Shown here one piece after another: positions 13,785 through 22,749 of a stretch of DNA of 37,035 bases (the stretch's first letter is position 1; every line of letters begins with the position of its first letter). The notes beneath the pieces are model-generated. The model saw nothing but the letters and a program-made list of their open reading frames with translations, searched no databases and was not told the DNA's origin. The DNA is from Bacteroidaceae bacterium (GTDB taxonomy: Bacteria > Bacteroidota > Bacteroidia > Bacteroidales > Bacteroidaceae): assembly GCA_017470525.1 (NCBI GenBank), contig JAFUYM010000069.1, positions 1-37,035 of the forward strand, written 5' to 3'. A program made the translations under genes and the position numbers.

Positions 13785-14828
13785 ATGTTACTCTCCGTCA
13801 TTGTTCCTGCATACAACGTGGAAAGGTATCTTCCGCGTTGCCTTGAGTCGTTGCTCCGGCAAGGGCTGGGGGCAGGGGAGTACGAGATCATCTGCGTGAA
13901 CGACGGGTCGTCCGACAACTCCGCACTGGTGCTGACGGACTATGTGTCGCTTTATCCCAACATCATCCGTGTGCTCCACCAGCGGCACCAGGGGCTGGCT
14001 CATGCCCGCAATGCAGGCGTGGCGGCGGCTCGGGGCGAGTACATCGCATTCGTCGATAGCGACGACTATGTGGTGGAGGATGCCTACCGCTACCTGCTCG
14101 ACCACTTCTGCGGGCGGAAGCCCGACGTGGTGATGTTCGACCATCAGGAGGTGCACACCTACGTGCTGGGCGACTTCGTGGAGCACGAGCACCTGACCGA
14201 GGGGGAGGCTGTCTTCGAGGGCAAGTTCTGCGAGGCGAAACTCCTGTCCGACACGATGGCAGTGTGGTCGAAACTCTATCGCCGCGCCTTCCTCCAGAAG
14301 CACGGAATCAGTTTCCAGCCCATCTTCTGCGAAGATTTAATATACAACTTCCAAGTGTTTCAGAAACAGCCGTATATGGTTCGCACCAATTGCATGGTCT
14401 ATTACTTCGAGCAGCAGCACGAGGCATCGCTCATCCACGAGCGGAGGAAGGACCTGGTGAAGGTGCAGTTGGGCGACCTCCTCTATGGCATACAGGTGAT
14501 GAACACCTACCTGCAGGAGGGGCACACCCTGCTGGCAACGCTTGCCCGCGAGAACGTCAGCGCCTTCGTCCGCCGCTTCTGCCAGAAACTCTTCTCCTCC
14601 TTCTACACGAGGCGCGAGTGGAGCCTGTATGTGGGCAGGCTGCGCCAGTTGCCCATCCACACGGTCTCCGACGCCATGGAGCAGACCGCGCTGGGCAAGG
14701 GCATCGTGCGCCTCTACAACCTTTCCCTGCGTTCCTATCCCGAGTATCTGCTTGTCTGGCTCATCCACCGGGCATTTTTCCGAAAGAACAATTTTGTCCT
14801 ACGTCCGCACTCAGCGCGTATGATTTGA
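13785..14828 (+). CDS. Family 2 glycosyltransferase, paralog 3, ending in element A
   Basis: This GT2 enzyme of 347 residues has VIVPAYNVE (5-13), CVNDGSSDNS (37-46), AHARNAG (72-78), VDSDD (90-94) and FCEDLIYNF. It matches paralogs 1 and 2 up to about residue 335. The last eleven residues and the TGA are encoded by the first bases of element A copy 3 (from about 14791), so the natural C-terminus was replaced when the element arrived. The lost end is short and beyond the catalytic domain, so activity is probably kept. The same element supplies its only terminator. Confidence 0.9.
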   Translation: MLLSVIVPAYNVERYLPRCLESLLRQGLGAGEYEIICVNDGSSDNSALVLTDYVSLYPNIIRVLHQRHQGLAHARNAGVAAARGEYIAFVDSDDYVVEDAYRYLLDHFCGRKPDVVMFDHQEVHTYVLGDFVEHEHLTEGEAVFEGKFCEAKLLSDTMAVWSKLYRRAFLQKHGISFQPIFCEDLIYNFQVFQKQPYMVRTNCMVYYFEQQHEASLIHERRKDLVKVQLGDLLYGIQVMNTYLQEGHTLLATLARENVSAFVRRFCQKLFSSFYTRREWSLYVGRLRQLPIHTVSDAMEQTALGKGIVRLYNLSLRSYPEYLLVWLIHRAFFRKNNFVLRPHSARMI

Positions 14829-15171
14829 CGCACTCAGCGGATAAGATTACGAGCACCCAGCGCCTGTCATTTCGCGCTGGGTGCTCTGTTTTTTGCAAGC
14901 ATCTATCATTAAAACAATTACACGCTTTTTGAGGGAAACATGCGGAATCGACTTTTTCATTGCATCTTGTGCCATTTCTTTTTGAGAAAGGATAATTTTG
15001 TCCTATTCATGTGTGGTTATCGCCTTCGGCGGACGAAAGAAAAACAGAGAAAAATAGATAAAAACAATAAAAATAGGTTTTTCTTGTTTCATTTCTGTTA
15101 GACGAAGAACATGTTTTTCTCTGTTTTTATCTATTTTTCTCTGTTTTTCTTTCGTCCGCCGAAGGCGATAA
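14791..15171 (+). repeat. Element A copy 3 (fused to the end of glycosyltransferase 3)
   Basis: The copy has three 23-bp units from about 14805, the terminator at 14851, the AT-rich conserved stretch, and the long inverted repeat from TTATCGCC (15017) to GGCGATAA (15171). It keeps the gene-proximal polarity of the other copies. Its left boundary lies inside the reading frame of glycosyltransferase 3. Confidence 0.88.
14851..14894 (+). terminator. Element A3 terminator of glycosyltransferase 3
   Basis: GAGCACCCAGCGC, a 10-base loop and GCGCTGGGTGCTC make a 13-bp stem followed by a T run. Relative to copy 2, the second pair has changed from G-C to A-T on both sides. Confidence 0.88.
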
Positions 15172-15447
15172 CAACTTCCGAAACTTTAATTCATGAAAAA
15201 TTCATGGTCAATTGGCTACGAATTTTTTCATGAACTTTATGATTGTGGCTTCATCAAATCCTTTTAATCCTTCAATCTTTGTTCTTAAATAAACTCCATG
15301 TAACGAAGGAAATAATTTTTGTCTATTTCCCCACAAATTGCAAACTGGAGTTGCTAAATGAAGGCAAAATGAGAAGAAATGCAAAAAAATGATGGGGCTA
15401 TCGCTGTTTTTGTCAGTTTTTCCCTTCCCGGTTCCCCAAAAAGTGAC
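15172..15447. other. Gap upstream of lipoprotein 1
   Basis: No gene is supported. TTCATGAAAAATTC (15190-15203) pairs with a complement at 15220-15234 carrying one extra base. The block AACTTCCGAAA at its left edge also occurs at the inverted repeats near 32800, 33020 and 36750. An 83-codon minus-strand frame here has no recognisable features. Confidence 0.5.
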
Positions 15448-15455
15448 TACCTTTG
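15448..15455 (+). promoter_or_regulatory. Promoter -7 box of lipoprotein 1
   Basis: TACCTTTG; start expected near 15462, leaving a leader of about 119 bases with a small GCGATG/CATCGC hairpin at 15479-15493. Confidence 0.6.
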
Positions 15456-15580
15456 CCAACGACTAATTAAGATGTAATGCGATGACCCATCGCACCGCAA
15501 ACGCACACGACATACCTGTTTAAGCGAGAATTAACTAACAAACGAAGATATATACTAACTTTTTCTGAACAGCAACGACT

Positions 15581-18500
15581 ATGAAGGTGAAGAAACATCT
15601 ATCAACTGTCATCGTGGCATGCGCAGCAGCCCTGATGCTGGCTGGTTGTAGCGATTATGACAATGGATACACCGAAGCGAAACTGAAGTTCATCAGCGAC
15701 TTCCAGGAAGCCTTTGGCGACATCGACCCCGAGCAGGACTGGAACCTCGCCGAGCGTTCCACCGTGACCGTCTCCACACTGAAGGCGTCCGAAATCAAAA
15801 TCTATGCCCTCATGGGCAATGAATACTGCATCGTGGGTGACTACACAGATGTTTCAGGCACACAGATATTGGGCTTCGACATGCTGGAAGGTGTGGAAAC
15901 CATCCTCGTCAGCAACGGAGAGTCCGCCGAGGTGACTGTCCCTGGCGGCGTGGTCGTGTTCGACGGAACGAGGTCAACGCGTACCACCTATACTTCCAAC
16001 AACGGCACTGTCAGCGTGTCGCAAATCACCAATCCCAACGGCGTGACCATCGGCACAACGACCTATCCCCAGTGGCTCTATGCCACCAAGGCGGAAACGG
16101 ATGCCATGAAGGCGGTGGTGCCTGAAATCGGACACCGCGACACCTACACCAACCTGAACAACGTGACGCACGACTTCACCTATGTGTCTAACGGTGCATT
16201 CGTCATTTATCCATATTATTTCCAGACAAGTTCTGTCAACACCATCGGCGTGTATTATTATGAAGGTAACACGCGCAAGGAGGTGGACATCTACACCATC
16301 AGAGGCAATGACCTGCAATATGAGAATGCATTGAGCGGCACGAGCACCAATGTCATCAATGAGGTGGCAGAAGAAACTGGCTGGACCATCAGCAATGGAG
16401 CCAACGTGGCATACAACACATGGTCAACCGAGAACGACCAATCGGGCATGGTCACCCCATTCCTCCAGTATTGGCAGTCGTATGGCAATTACCTTCCAAA
16501 TGCCACAATTTCCAAGACATTCACGGGCTTGGAGCCCGGCACTTATAAACTGACGGTGAATGCCCGCGTTTTCAATGAACGCAACGCCAGCGCATACCCT
16601 TCAGGTGTCACCCTCTTTGCCAACGACAAGTCTGCGACCATTCCTGCTGACGACCAAACCACTTCGGCGGTGTATAACAGCACCAGTGCCGAAATCTATG
16701 GCAACCTTTGGCTGGATAACATCACCGTAGGTGCTGACGGCGAACTCACCGTCGGCTTCCAGACAAACAACATGGTGGGTAACTGGCTGGCATGGAAGAA
16801 CCTGAAAATCGACAAGAAGGGCGACTGGGTAAGTGTAACCGCCGACAATATGGGCAGTGCCAAGCAAGATGTGCGCCGTGGTCAAGGCATCGTGGTCAAC
16901 ATCCCCGCTGGCACCAAGTTCGGCATGTACCTGAAGACAGGTGACCGCAATAACCCCGACAACCAATACTTCTCCGAGAGCGAACTGAACGACCCGAACG
17001 TGGTGGGTGCAGGTGTGACCGACGACGGACTCAATACCAGCGAATCTGTGAAGCAAGTGGCTGGTCTCCATCCCTGCTACGCATCCACTTTCCATGCAGG
17101 CGGTCAGATGTTCCTGGGTTTCGAAGACTGGCCTAACACCGCCAACGAGAGCGACTTCGACCTCAATGACGTGGTGCTCGCCTTCAGCGGTGCCACACCG
17201 ACCATCGTCAACGAAGACCCACAGCCGGCAGCCACATGGATGCTTGCCTGTGAGGACTTGGGCGGCACGTTCGACACCGACTACAACGACGTGGTGCTGA
17301 AAATTGAGCACGTCAGCGGACAGGAGTTCGCCATCGTCACCCCTCTGGCAGCAGGTGGTACACTTGCCAGTTACATCTTCAATGTGCCCGAAAGCGGTGC
17401 AGAGACCTGCCTCGGCGAAATCCACCAACTCTTCGGTGCCGGCTCGGAGGTGAGCGGCTCATACACTCCTATCAACGTGGGCTATTCGCGTGGCAATGCC
17501 GGTTCGTCCGTCACCATCCAAGTGAAGAAAGACTGGTCGATGGCATACTACAGCACCAACACCTACGGACAGGGTACGGCTGGCAAAAACATGGGCGGCT
17601 TCGAAATCCGCACGATGCCCATCGGCACCCAGGCTCCAACTGGAACCCCCACTTTGGCAACCATCGTCAATTCGGGTGCATCGCGCATCCCCGCCCCAGA
17701 CATGGGCGAGGCTCCCTACATCATCTGTCTGCCATACTCATACATAGATATGGATGTGCCTTCAACAGGCTATCAGACAGAGACCGTATGGGCATGGCCA
17801 CAGGAATTCATCCACATCACCGACGATGACAACGGCGGTCAGGGCTGCTATCCTAATTTCAGGTACTGGGTGACCAACCACTACTCAAGCGGAACTTGGT
17901 ACAAGACCAAACGAAACGGCGCCCTCACGGTGGAGGAACTCAAGTATGTGACTCAGTATGCCAACCAATCTGACCTGAAGGCAGTGAGAATCAATGAGAA
18001 CACTGTGATAAAGGGTCAGAGCATCAACTTGGCAAACTACTTCACCACCTCCAGTTCAGGTGCCATCACCTACGACATCGAGGATAAGGCGACAGGTGCG
18101 AAACTGACCAACCAGACGAACCTCAACGTTGCTCCGGCGTATGCAGGACAGACCATCATCACCATCCATCAGGCGGCATCGGGCAACTACGCTGCCAGCA
18201 CCATCACCTTCACGCTGAATGTGGCAGACAACACGCCTGTACGCTTCACCACCACCATCAATGGCAGCAAGTATGCCCTTGCATGCTACGAAGGACGGTT
18301 GAAAGTCGTGACAGACAATCAATGGAATGACTTCCAAAAGTGGTATATTGTTGACCCAGGCGTGCAGGAAGGATTCTTCTGGCTCTACAATGTGGCTCTT
18401 GGCAAGTACCTCACTTGCGACAAGAGCGATTCCTACAGAGATGTCTTCACAGACTATCCAAGCGGTCAGGGTGCCCGGTTCCAATACACCAGCGAAGGTT

Positions 18501-18622
18501 ATCTGGGTCCACGTGTGAACACAGCCCGATACTTTGGCGACAAGACTGCATTCGATGGCAGCGACTACATCCCATACATGGTATGTAAGCCTGAAGTGTC
18601 CTTCGTCTGGACCAAGGAATGA
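15581..18622 (+). CDS. LruC/DUF4842-type surface lipoprotein, paralog 1
   Basis: The 1013-residue lipoprotein has lipobox LAGC with Cys23, followed by SDYDN, an acidic stretch typical of surface-exported Bacteroidota lipoproteins. The N-terminal motif FGDIDPEQDWNLAE (45-58) marks DUF4842/LruC proteins. A carbohydrate-binding-like module follows (about 273-410) and resembles one in the large secreted protein upstream. The LruC core (about 435-765) holds two acidic repeats, DFDLNDVV and DTDYNDVV, that look like calcium sites. An Ig-like domain (about 803-881) and a ricin-like C-terminal domain (about 887-1013) end it. Function in the family is unknown; a role in surface matrix or glycan binding is inferred. 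It is monocistronic with its own promoter and terminator. Confidence 0.88.
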   Translation: MKVKKHLSTVIVACAAALMLAGCSDYDNGYTEAKLKFISDFQEAFGDIDPEQDWNLAERSTVTVSTLKASEIKIYALMGNEYCIVGDYTDVSGTQILGFDMLEGVETILVSNGESAEVTVPGGVVVFDGTRSTRTTYTSNNGTVSVSQITNPNGVTIGTTTYPQWLYATKAETDAMKAVVPEIGHRDTYTNLNNVTHDFTYVSNGAFVIYPYYFQTSSVNTIGVYYYEGNTRKEVDIYTIRGNDLQYENALSGTSTNVINEVAEETGWTISNGANVAYNTWSTENDQSGMVTPFLQYWQSYGNYLPNATISKTFTGLEPGTYKLTVNARVFNERNASAYPSGVTLFANDKSATIPADDQTTSAVYNSTSAEIYGNLWLDNITVGADGELTVGFQTNNMVGNWLAWKNLKIDKKGDWVSVTADNMGSAKQDVRRGQGIVVNIPAGTKFGMYLKTGDRNNPDNQYFSESELNDPNVVGAGVTDDGLNTSESVKQVAGLHPCYASTFHAGGQMFLGFEDWPNTANESDFDLNDVVLAFSGATPTIVNEDPQPAATWMLACEDLGGTFDTDYNDVVLKIEHVSGQEFAIVTPLAAGGTLASYIFNVPESGAETCLGEIHQLFGAGSEVSGSYTPINVGYSRGNAGSSVTIQVKKDWSMAYYSTNTYGQGTAGKNMGGFEIRTMPIGTQAPTGTPTLATIVNSGASRIPAPDMGEAPYIICLPYSYIDMDVPSTGYQTETVWAWPQEFIHITDDDNGGQGCYPNFRYWVTNHYSSGTWYKTKRNGALTVEELKYVTQYANQSDLKAVRINENTVIKGQSINLANYFTTSSSGAITYDIEDKATGAKLTNQTNLNVAPAYAGQTIITIHQAASGNYAASTITFTLNVADNTPVRFTTTINGSKYALACYEGRLKVVTDNQWNDFQKWYIVDPGVQEGFFWLYNVALGKYLTCDKSDSYRDVFTDYPSGQGARFQYTSEGYLGPRVNTARYFGDKTAFDGSDYIPYMVCKPEVSFVWTKE

Positions 18623-18727
18623 CAAGACACATTCCTTACCATCAATAGCCAGAATCGGCAAACTGAAATCTGAAATCGTTTATACAAATAAGATAGTTAA
18701 TAGATAGATAGATTTGATCAATTCCCC

Positions 18728-18767
18728 GGGAGATTTCCTTGTGAAAGGCGGTCTCCCTCTTTTTTTT
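18728..18767 (+). terminator. Terminator of lipoprotein 1
   Basis: GGGAGA and TCTCCC enclose an inner TCCTT/AAAGG pairing, followed by CTC and a T8 run. Confidence 0.8.
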
Positions 18768-18769
18768 GT

Positions 18770-18945
18770 CCCTTTCCCACCGCGATTCGGTGTCTCTTTA
18801 TGACAATCCACCATTGTCACAATGAGTTTTTTTCTCCACGTTACCTTCCTTTTCCTCCATGTTGCTTTCCTATATATATTTAAGGGAGGTTACAAAAGTG
18901 AAAGCAATTGTTTCATTCTGTGAAGAAGATGCTGGCAAGAAGCCG
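18770..18945. other. Gap upstream of lipoprotein 2
   Basis: No gene is supported. CACGTTACCTTCC at 18837 and CATGTTGCTTTCC at 18858 form a loose direct repeat resembling the GTTACG words before the 2045 gene. A TATATATA tract follows at about 18871. Confidence 0.4.
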
Positions 18946-18953
18946 TAACTTTG
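18946..18953 (+). promoter_or_regulatory. Promoter -7 box of lipoprotein 2
   Basis: TAACTTTG followed by CACC, about 120 bases upstream of the start; no clear -33. Confidence 0.65.
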
Positions 18954-19082
18954 CACCAAAGATAATAAAACGACATCTATTCACTATCTGTTTTCTTCAG
19001 CACAGTGAATCTATCGACTTCTATTGACCACGCGAATTGAATCAAACAAAAAAATAGGGACACTTTTAATCAAGTGAAAAAA

Positions 19083-22000
19083 ATGAAAATCAAGAGTTAT
19101 TTGACGGCACTCGTGCCAGCAGCCATCGCCGCACTCATGGCGACCGGCTGTAGTGATTATGACAATGGGTACACCGAAGCGAAACTGAAGTTCATCAAAG
19201 ATTTCCAGGAAGCCTTCGGCGACATTGACCCCGAACAGGACTGGAACCTCGCCGAGCGAGCCACTGTGACGGTCAACGTATCGACACCCTCGGAAATCAA
19301 GATTTATGCCCTCAGGGGCGAGGAATACTGCATCGTGGGCGACTACGAGAACGTCAGCGGCTCACAGGTGCTGGGCTTCGACATGCTGGAAGGCACGGAG
19401 AGTGTGCTCGTCAGCGACGGCAAGACAGGACAGGTGGTGATGCCCGGAAGCGTCGTTGTGTTCGACGCTACGCGCTCAACCCGCACCGTATATGGCGGCA
19501 ACGGAACCGTGCAAATCAACAAAATCACCCAATCCAACGGCGTGACCATTGGCAGCACGACTTATCCGCAATATCTGGAGGCTGATGCCGATGACTATGA
19601 GGCAATGAAGGCGGTGATTCCTGAAATCGGCTACCGCAAGAATTACACCAACCTCAACAACGTGACCCATGACTTCACCTACCGCTCCACCGGCAAATTC
19701 ATCATCTACCCCTACTATTGGGAAACCAGTTCCGACAACACCATCGGCATCTATTATTATGACAATAGCGGCAACCGGCAGGAGGTGGACATCTACACCA
19801 TCAAGGGAGGTGACGAACTGCAGTACCGCCCGCAGCAAGTGACCTCGACGCAATCCATGAGTTGGGCTAATGCCACTACCACGGGCAACTCTCAAATATG
19901 GAAAGATTGGCATGCCATGGTTTGGACCAAAGGCTATGACAACCTGATTAAGAACTTAGGCTTGCCCAACGGCAATCTGCTGGAGCGTTTCACCGATGTG
20001 ACCATCCAGTGCACGATGAAGAAACAGACTCCGGGCATCCGTCTGGTCTTCTATAAGAGTGACGGCACCAACAAGTGGGTGGACATTGCCAATCCTCACC
20101 CCTCTGACGACGGAGAGGAGACGGTCACCACATCTGTCAACCTGCAGTCGCTCGTCAATCAGGACGCAACCTGGAGAGACTATCTGCAAAACTGCTCGGA
20201 AGTCTGCATCGCGGGCAGCCAGAACGAAAGCAACGGCGCGTTCACCGCTGGCAACGGCACAACAGGAGTGTATGGCGACGTCATCATCGACAAGGTGGAT
20301 TTCGAGTGGAGAAGTTCAGGCACCAGCTGGCAGAACTACACGCAGAACTTCTGCTCTGAAATCTTCACCGTGTATGGCAGCGACATGATGCGCGGTCAGG
20401 GCATCGTCATCGACATCCCTGAGGGCACCATGTTCGGCATGTACCTGAAGAAGGGCGACCACAACAATCCCACCCACACTTTCTATTCTGAAAGTTCGCT
20501 CAACACGCCCAGCGTGTGCGGCAATGGTGTGACGGACGACGGACAGGGCAACGTGACCGAAGTGCCAGGACTCCGCCCATGCTACGCCTCCACCTTCAAG
20601 GTCAATGCGCTTAACGGACAGATGTTCCTGGGCTTTGAAGACTGGCCTAACGATGCCAACATGAGCGATTTCGACCTCAACGACGTGGTGTTTGCCTTCA
20701 GCGGCGCCACACCCACCGTCGTCAATGAAGACCCCGAACCTGCTGCCTCATGGATGCTTGCCTGCGAGGACTTGGGCGGCACGTTCGACACCGACTACAA
20801 CGACGTGGTGCTCAAGATAACGCACATCAGCGGACAGACCACTGCCACACTCACGCCACTGGCAGCCGGCGGTACACTTGCCAGTTACATTTTCCATGTG
20901 CCGAAAAGCGGGGCAGAGACCTGCTTCGGAGAAATCCACCAACTCTTCGGCGACGGCTCGGAGGTGAGTGGGTCCTACAAACCTATCAATGTGGGCAATT
21001 CACGCGGCAGCGAGGGACGCTCTGTCAATTTCACGGTGGACAAGACCTGGTCGATGGCTGCATACAGCACTGACACTTGGAGCAGCAACTCCACCACCAA
21101 CATGGGCGGCTTCGAAATCCGCACACTGCCCATCGGCACTCAGGCTCCAACGGGCACACCGACCTTAGGCACCATCATCAATTCAGGTGCATCGCGCATT
21201 CCTGCCCCAGACCTCGGCGCTGCTCCTTACATCATCTGCTTCCCATATTCTTACGTCAAGATGAACACTCCTTCCGTCGGCAAGAAGACCGAAATCGTCT
21301 GGGCATGGCCACAGGAGTTCATCCACATCACCGACTGTTACCCTGATTTCCAATACTGGGTGACCGACCACAAAACCAATGGCGAATGGTACAAGAACAA
21401 GAGAGACTATGCCCTCACGGTGTCACCTCTTGAGTTCGTGAGCGACATTGATGAGCAGAACAATAACAACAACAATACTAATAATAACAATAATAACACG
21501 CAGGGCACACAAGAGTCCAGTTTCGGCACGACCGCCACGATGACTCCTGTGCCTCGAGGCAGCAACAGCGGCTACATGTGGCGCGATGGCGATGACCACC
21601 TCAACCTCTACATGGTGGAAGACCAAGTGCTCGAAGTGTCTCCATACGCCTACAACACCACTGGTGCCATCACCCTCAAATCGTTCGATGCCGGCGGCAC
21701 GGGAACTTCATACACGCTCTCAAGCAATACCGACCTGAACCTCGGCAAAGTCACCATCACCGCACATGCCTACTCTCAATCAGGCACAGTGAGAATGGTG
21801 CTCCACTACGCTGGCGACGCCACTTATAAGGAGAAAGACATCACCATCACCATCAATGTGGCATCGACCAACAGAGTGAAACTCACCACCAACGGCAAGT
21901 CTCTCGTGTACAGCAACGACGGCACCAACGACAGACTCTACCTCGATCCCAACAATTCACAGTTCTGGGTGTTTGAACAATGTCCAGGCGACACAGGCTA

Positions 22001-22274
22001 TTATTACCTGTACAATGAATCACTGGGCAAGTATCTGCGACTGGGCACAGAAAACACTTGGTCGCCAATCTTCACCGACGCGGTGCCAATCAACGATGCC
22101 AGAGGCAAGTTCAGACTCGACAGTGGCAAGATACAATGCAAGTACAACAACGGCTACCTTGGAAGCACAGGGAACGATAATGGCTACGTCTATCTGAACA
22201 AATCGAGTGGCGACGGCATTGTATGGACTTTGGGTTATAACGCCAAGCAGCGCAATGCCAAGGCACGGAAGTAA
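19083..22274 (+). CDS. LruC/DUF4842-type surface lipoprotein, paralog 2
   Basis: The 1063-residue lipoprotein uses ATG 19083, which puts the lipobox cysteine (ATGC) at residue 23 as in both paralogs; the GTG at 19074 would shift it by three. It keeps SDYDNGYTE and FGDIDPEQDWNLAE. Where paralog 1 has a jelly-roll-like module, this one (about 256-410) carries a module related to the duplicated N-terminal module of the large secreted protein (NLGLPNG, then RLVFYK). The LruC core (about 439-746) has DFDLNDVV and DTDYNDVV. A poly-asparagine linker (793-805) leads to Ig-like and ricin-like C-terminal domains. The two paralogs are very similar outside the swapped module. Confidence 0.88.
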   Translation: MKIKSYLTALVPAAIAALMATGCSDYDNGYTEAKLKFIKDFQEAFGDIDPEQDWNLAERATVTVNVSTPSEIKIYALRGEEYCIVGDYENVSGSQVLGFDMLEGTESVLVSDGKTGQVVMPGSVVVFDATRSTRTVYGGNGTVQINKITQSNGVTIGSTTYPQYLEADADDYEAMKAVIPEIGYRKNYTNLNNVTHDFTYRSTGKFIIYPYYWETSSDNTIGIYYYDNSGNRQEVDIYTIKGGDELQYRPQQVTSTQSMSWANATTTGNSQIWKDWHAMVWTKGYDNLIKNLGLPNGNLLERFTDVTIQCTMKKQTPGIRLVFYKSDGTNKWVDIANPHPSDDGEETVTTSVNLQSLVNQDATWRDYLQNCSEVCIAGSQNESNGAFTAGNGTTGVYGDVIIDKVDFEWRSSGTSWQNYTQNFCSEIFTVYGSDMMRGQGIVIDIPEGTMFGMYLKKGDHNNPTHTFYSESSLNTPSVCGNGVTDDGQGNVTEVPGLRPCYASTFKVNALNGQMFLGFEDWPNDANMSDFDLNDVVFAFSGATPTVVNEDPEPAASWMLACEDLGGTFDTDYNDVVLKITHISGQTTATLTPLAAGGTLASYIFHVPKSGAETCFGEIHQLFGDGSEVSGSYKPINVGNSRGSEGRSVNFTVDKTWSMAAYSTDTWSSNSTTNMGGFEIRTLPIGTQAPTGTPTLGTIINSGASRIPAPDLGAAPYIICFPYSYVKMNTPSVGKKTEIVWAWPQEFIHITDCYPDFQYWVTDHKTNGEWYKNKRDYALTVSPLEFVSDIDEQNNNNNNTNNNNNNTQGTQESSFGTTATMTPVPRGSNSGYMWRDGDDHLNLYMVEDQVLEVSPYAYNTTGAITLKSFDAGGTGTSYTLSSNTDLNLGKVTITAHAYSQSGTVRMVLHYAGDATYKEKDITITINVASTNRVKLTTNGKSLVYSNDGTNDRLYLDPNNSQFWVFEQCPGDTGYYYLYNESLGKYLRLGTENTWSPIFTDAVPINDARGKFRLDSGKIQCKYNNGYLGSTGNDNGYVYLNKSSGDGIVWTLGYNAKQRNAKARK
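21459..21497 (+). repeat. Asparagine-codon microsatellite in lipoprotein 2
   Basis: Thirteen codons, twelve of them AAC or AAT and one ACT, encode an Asn linker between the LruC core and the Ig-like domain. Length change here would stay in frame. Confidence 0.9.
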
Positions 22275-22323
22275 AGCGAAAAGGCTTTTCTAAGCAGCAA
22301 TAACATCTTGATTTTCATTTATT

Positions 22324-22372
22324 CCCGAAGGAGGGACGAACCTTGGTGGTTCGTCCCTCCTTCCTTTTCGGG
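22324..22372 (+). terminator. Terminator of lipoprotein 2
   Basis: A perfect 16-bp stem (22327-22342 with 22348-22363; core GGGACGAACC/GGTTCGTCCC) lies within an outer CCCG/CGGG pairing. The T tract is weak. Confidence 0.8.
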
Positions 22373-22502
22373 TTCTTACACATTATTATATATATAAGGT
22401 TATATAGGTGGCTGAACTTTCGGAAGTGATAGCATGTAGAGTGAACATTTTCGTTGCTTTTGAATCTTTATCGCCATTTTTTCACTTTTTTTATGTGAAA
22501 TA
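22373..22502. other. Gap upstream of lipoprotein 3
   Basis: No gene is supported. It is AT-rich, with a TATATATA tract at about 22388 and AACTTTCGGAAGT at about 22416, the short motif also found beside several inverted repeats in this window. Confidence 0.4.
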
Positions 22503-22534
22503 TTTGGAATCTGAAAAAGAAAGTATTAACTTTG
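22503..22534 (+). promoter_or_regulatory. Promoter of lipoprotein 3
   Basis: TTTG (22503-22506), 20 bases, TAACTTTG (22527-22534): a full match. The leader is long, about 209 bases. Confidence 0.8.
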
Positions 22535-22749
22535 CACATTAAGTGTAGTGCAGTCAGCACACGCACGAAATCTTATACTTGTGCAGGAGAAAGCCAATCA
22601 AAAGGAAAAATAGGTACTTAACCGTCCAACCTGCCAAACACCGAACGAACCGATGGATATGAAAGGAATCTGAGGAATGGAAAGACAGACCATGTCAAGG
22701 TAAAAGACATTAATAACACATACGAATTAACAATTTAACAGATAAAACA

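Noticed and set aside
15208-15459. An 83-codon minus-strand frame before lipoprotein 1.
   Set aside because: It crosses the promoter at 15448 and a local inverted repeat and has no recognisable features.
19074-19082. GTG start three codons upstream in lipoprotein 2.
   Set aside because: ATG 19083 gives the same 22-residue pre-lipobox length as the two paralogs.
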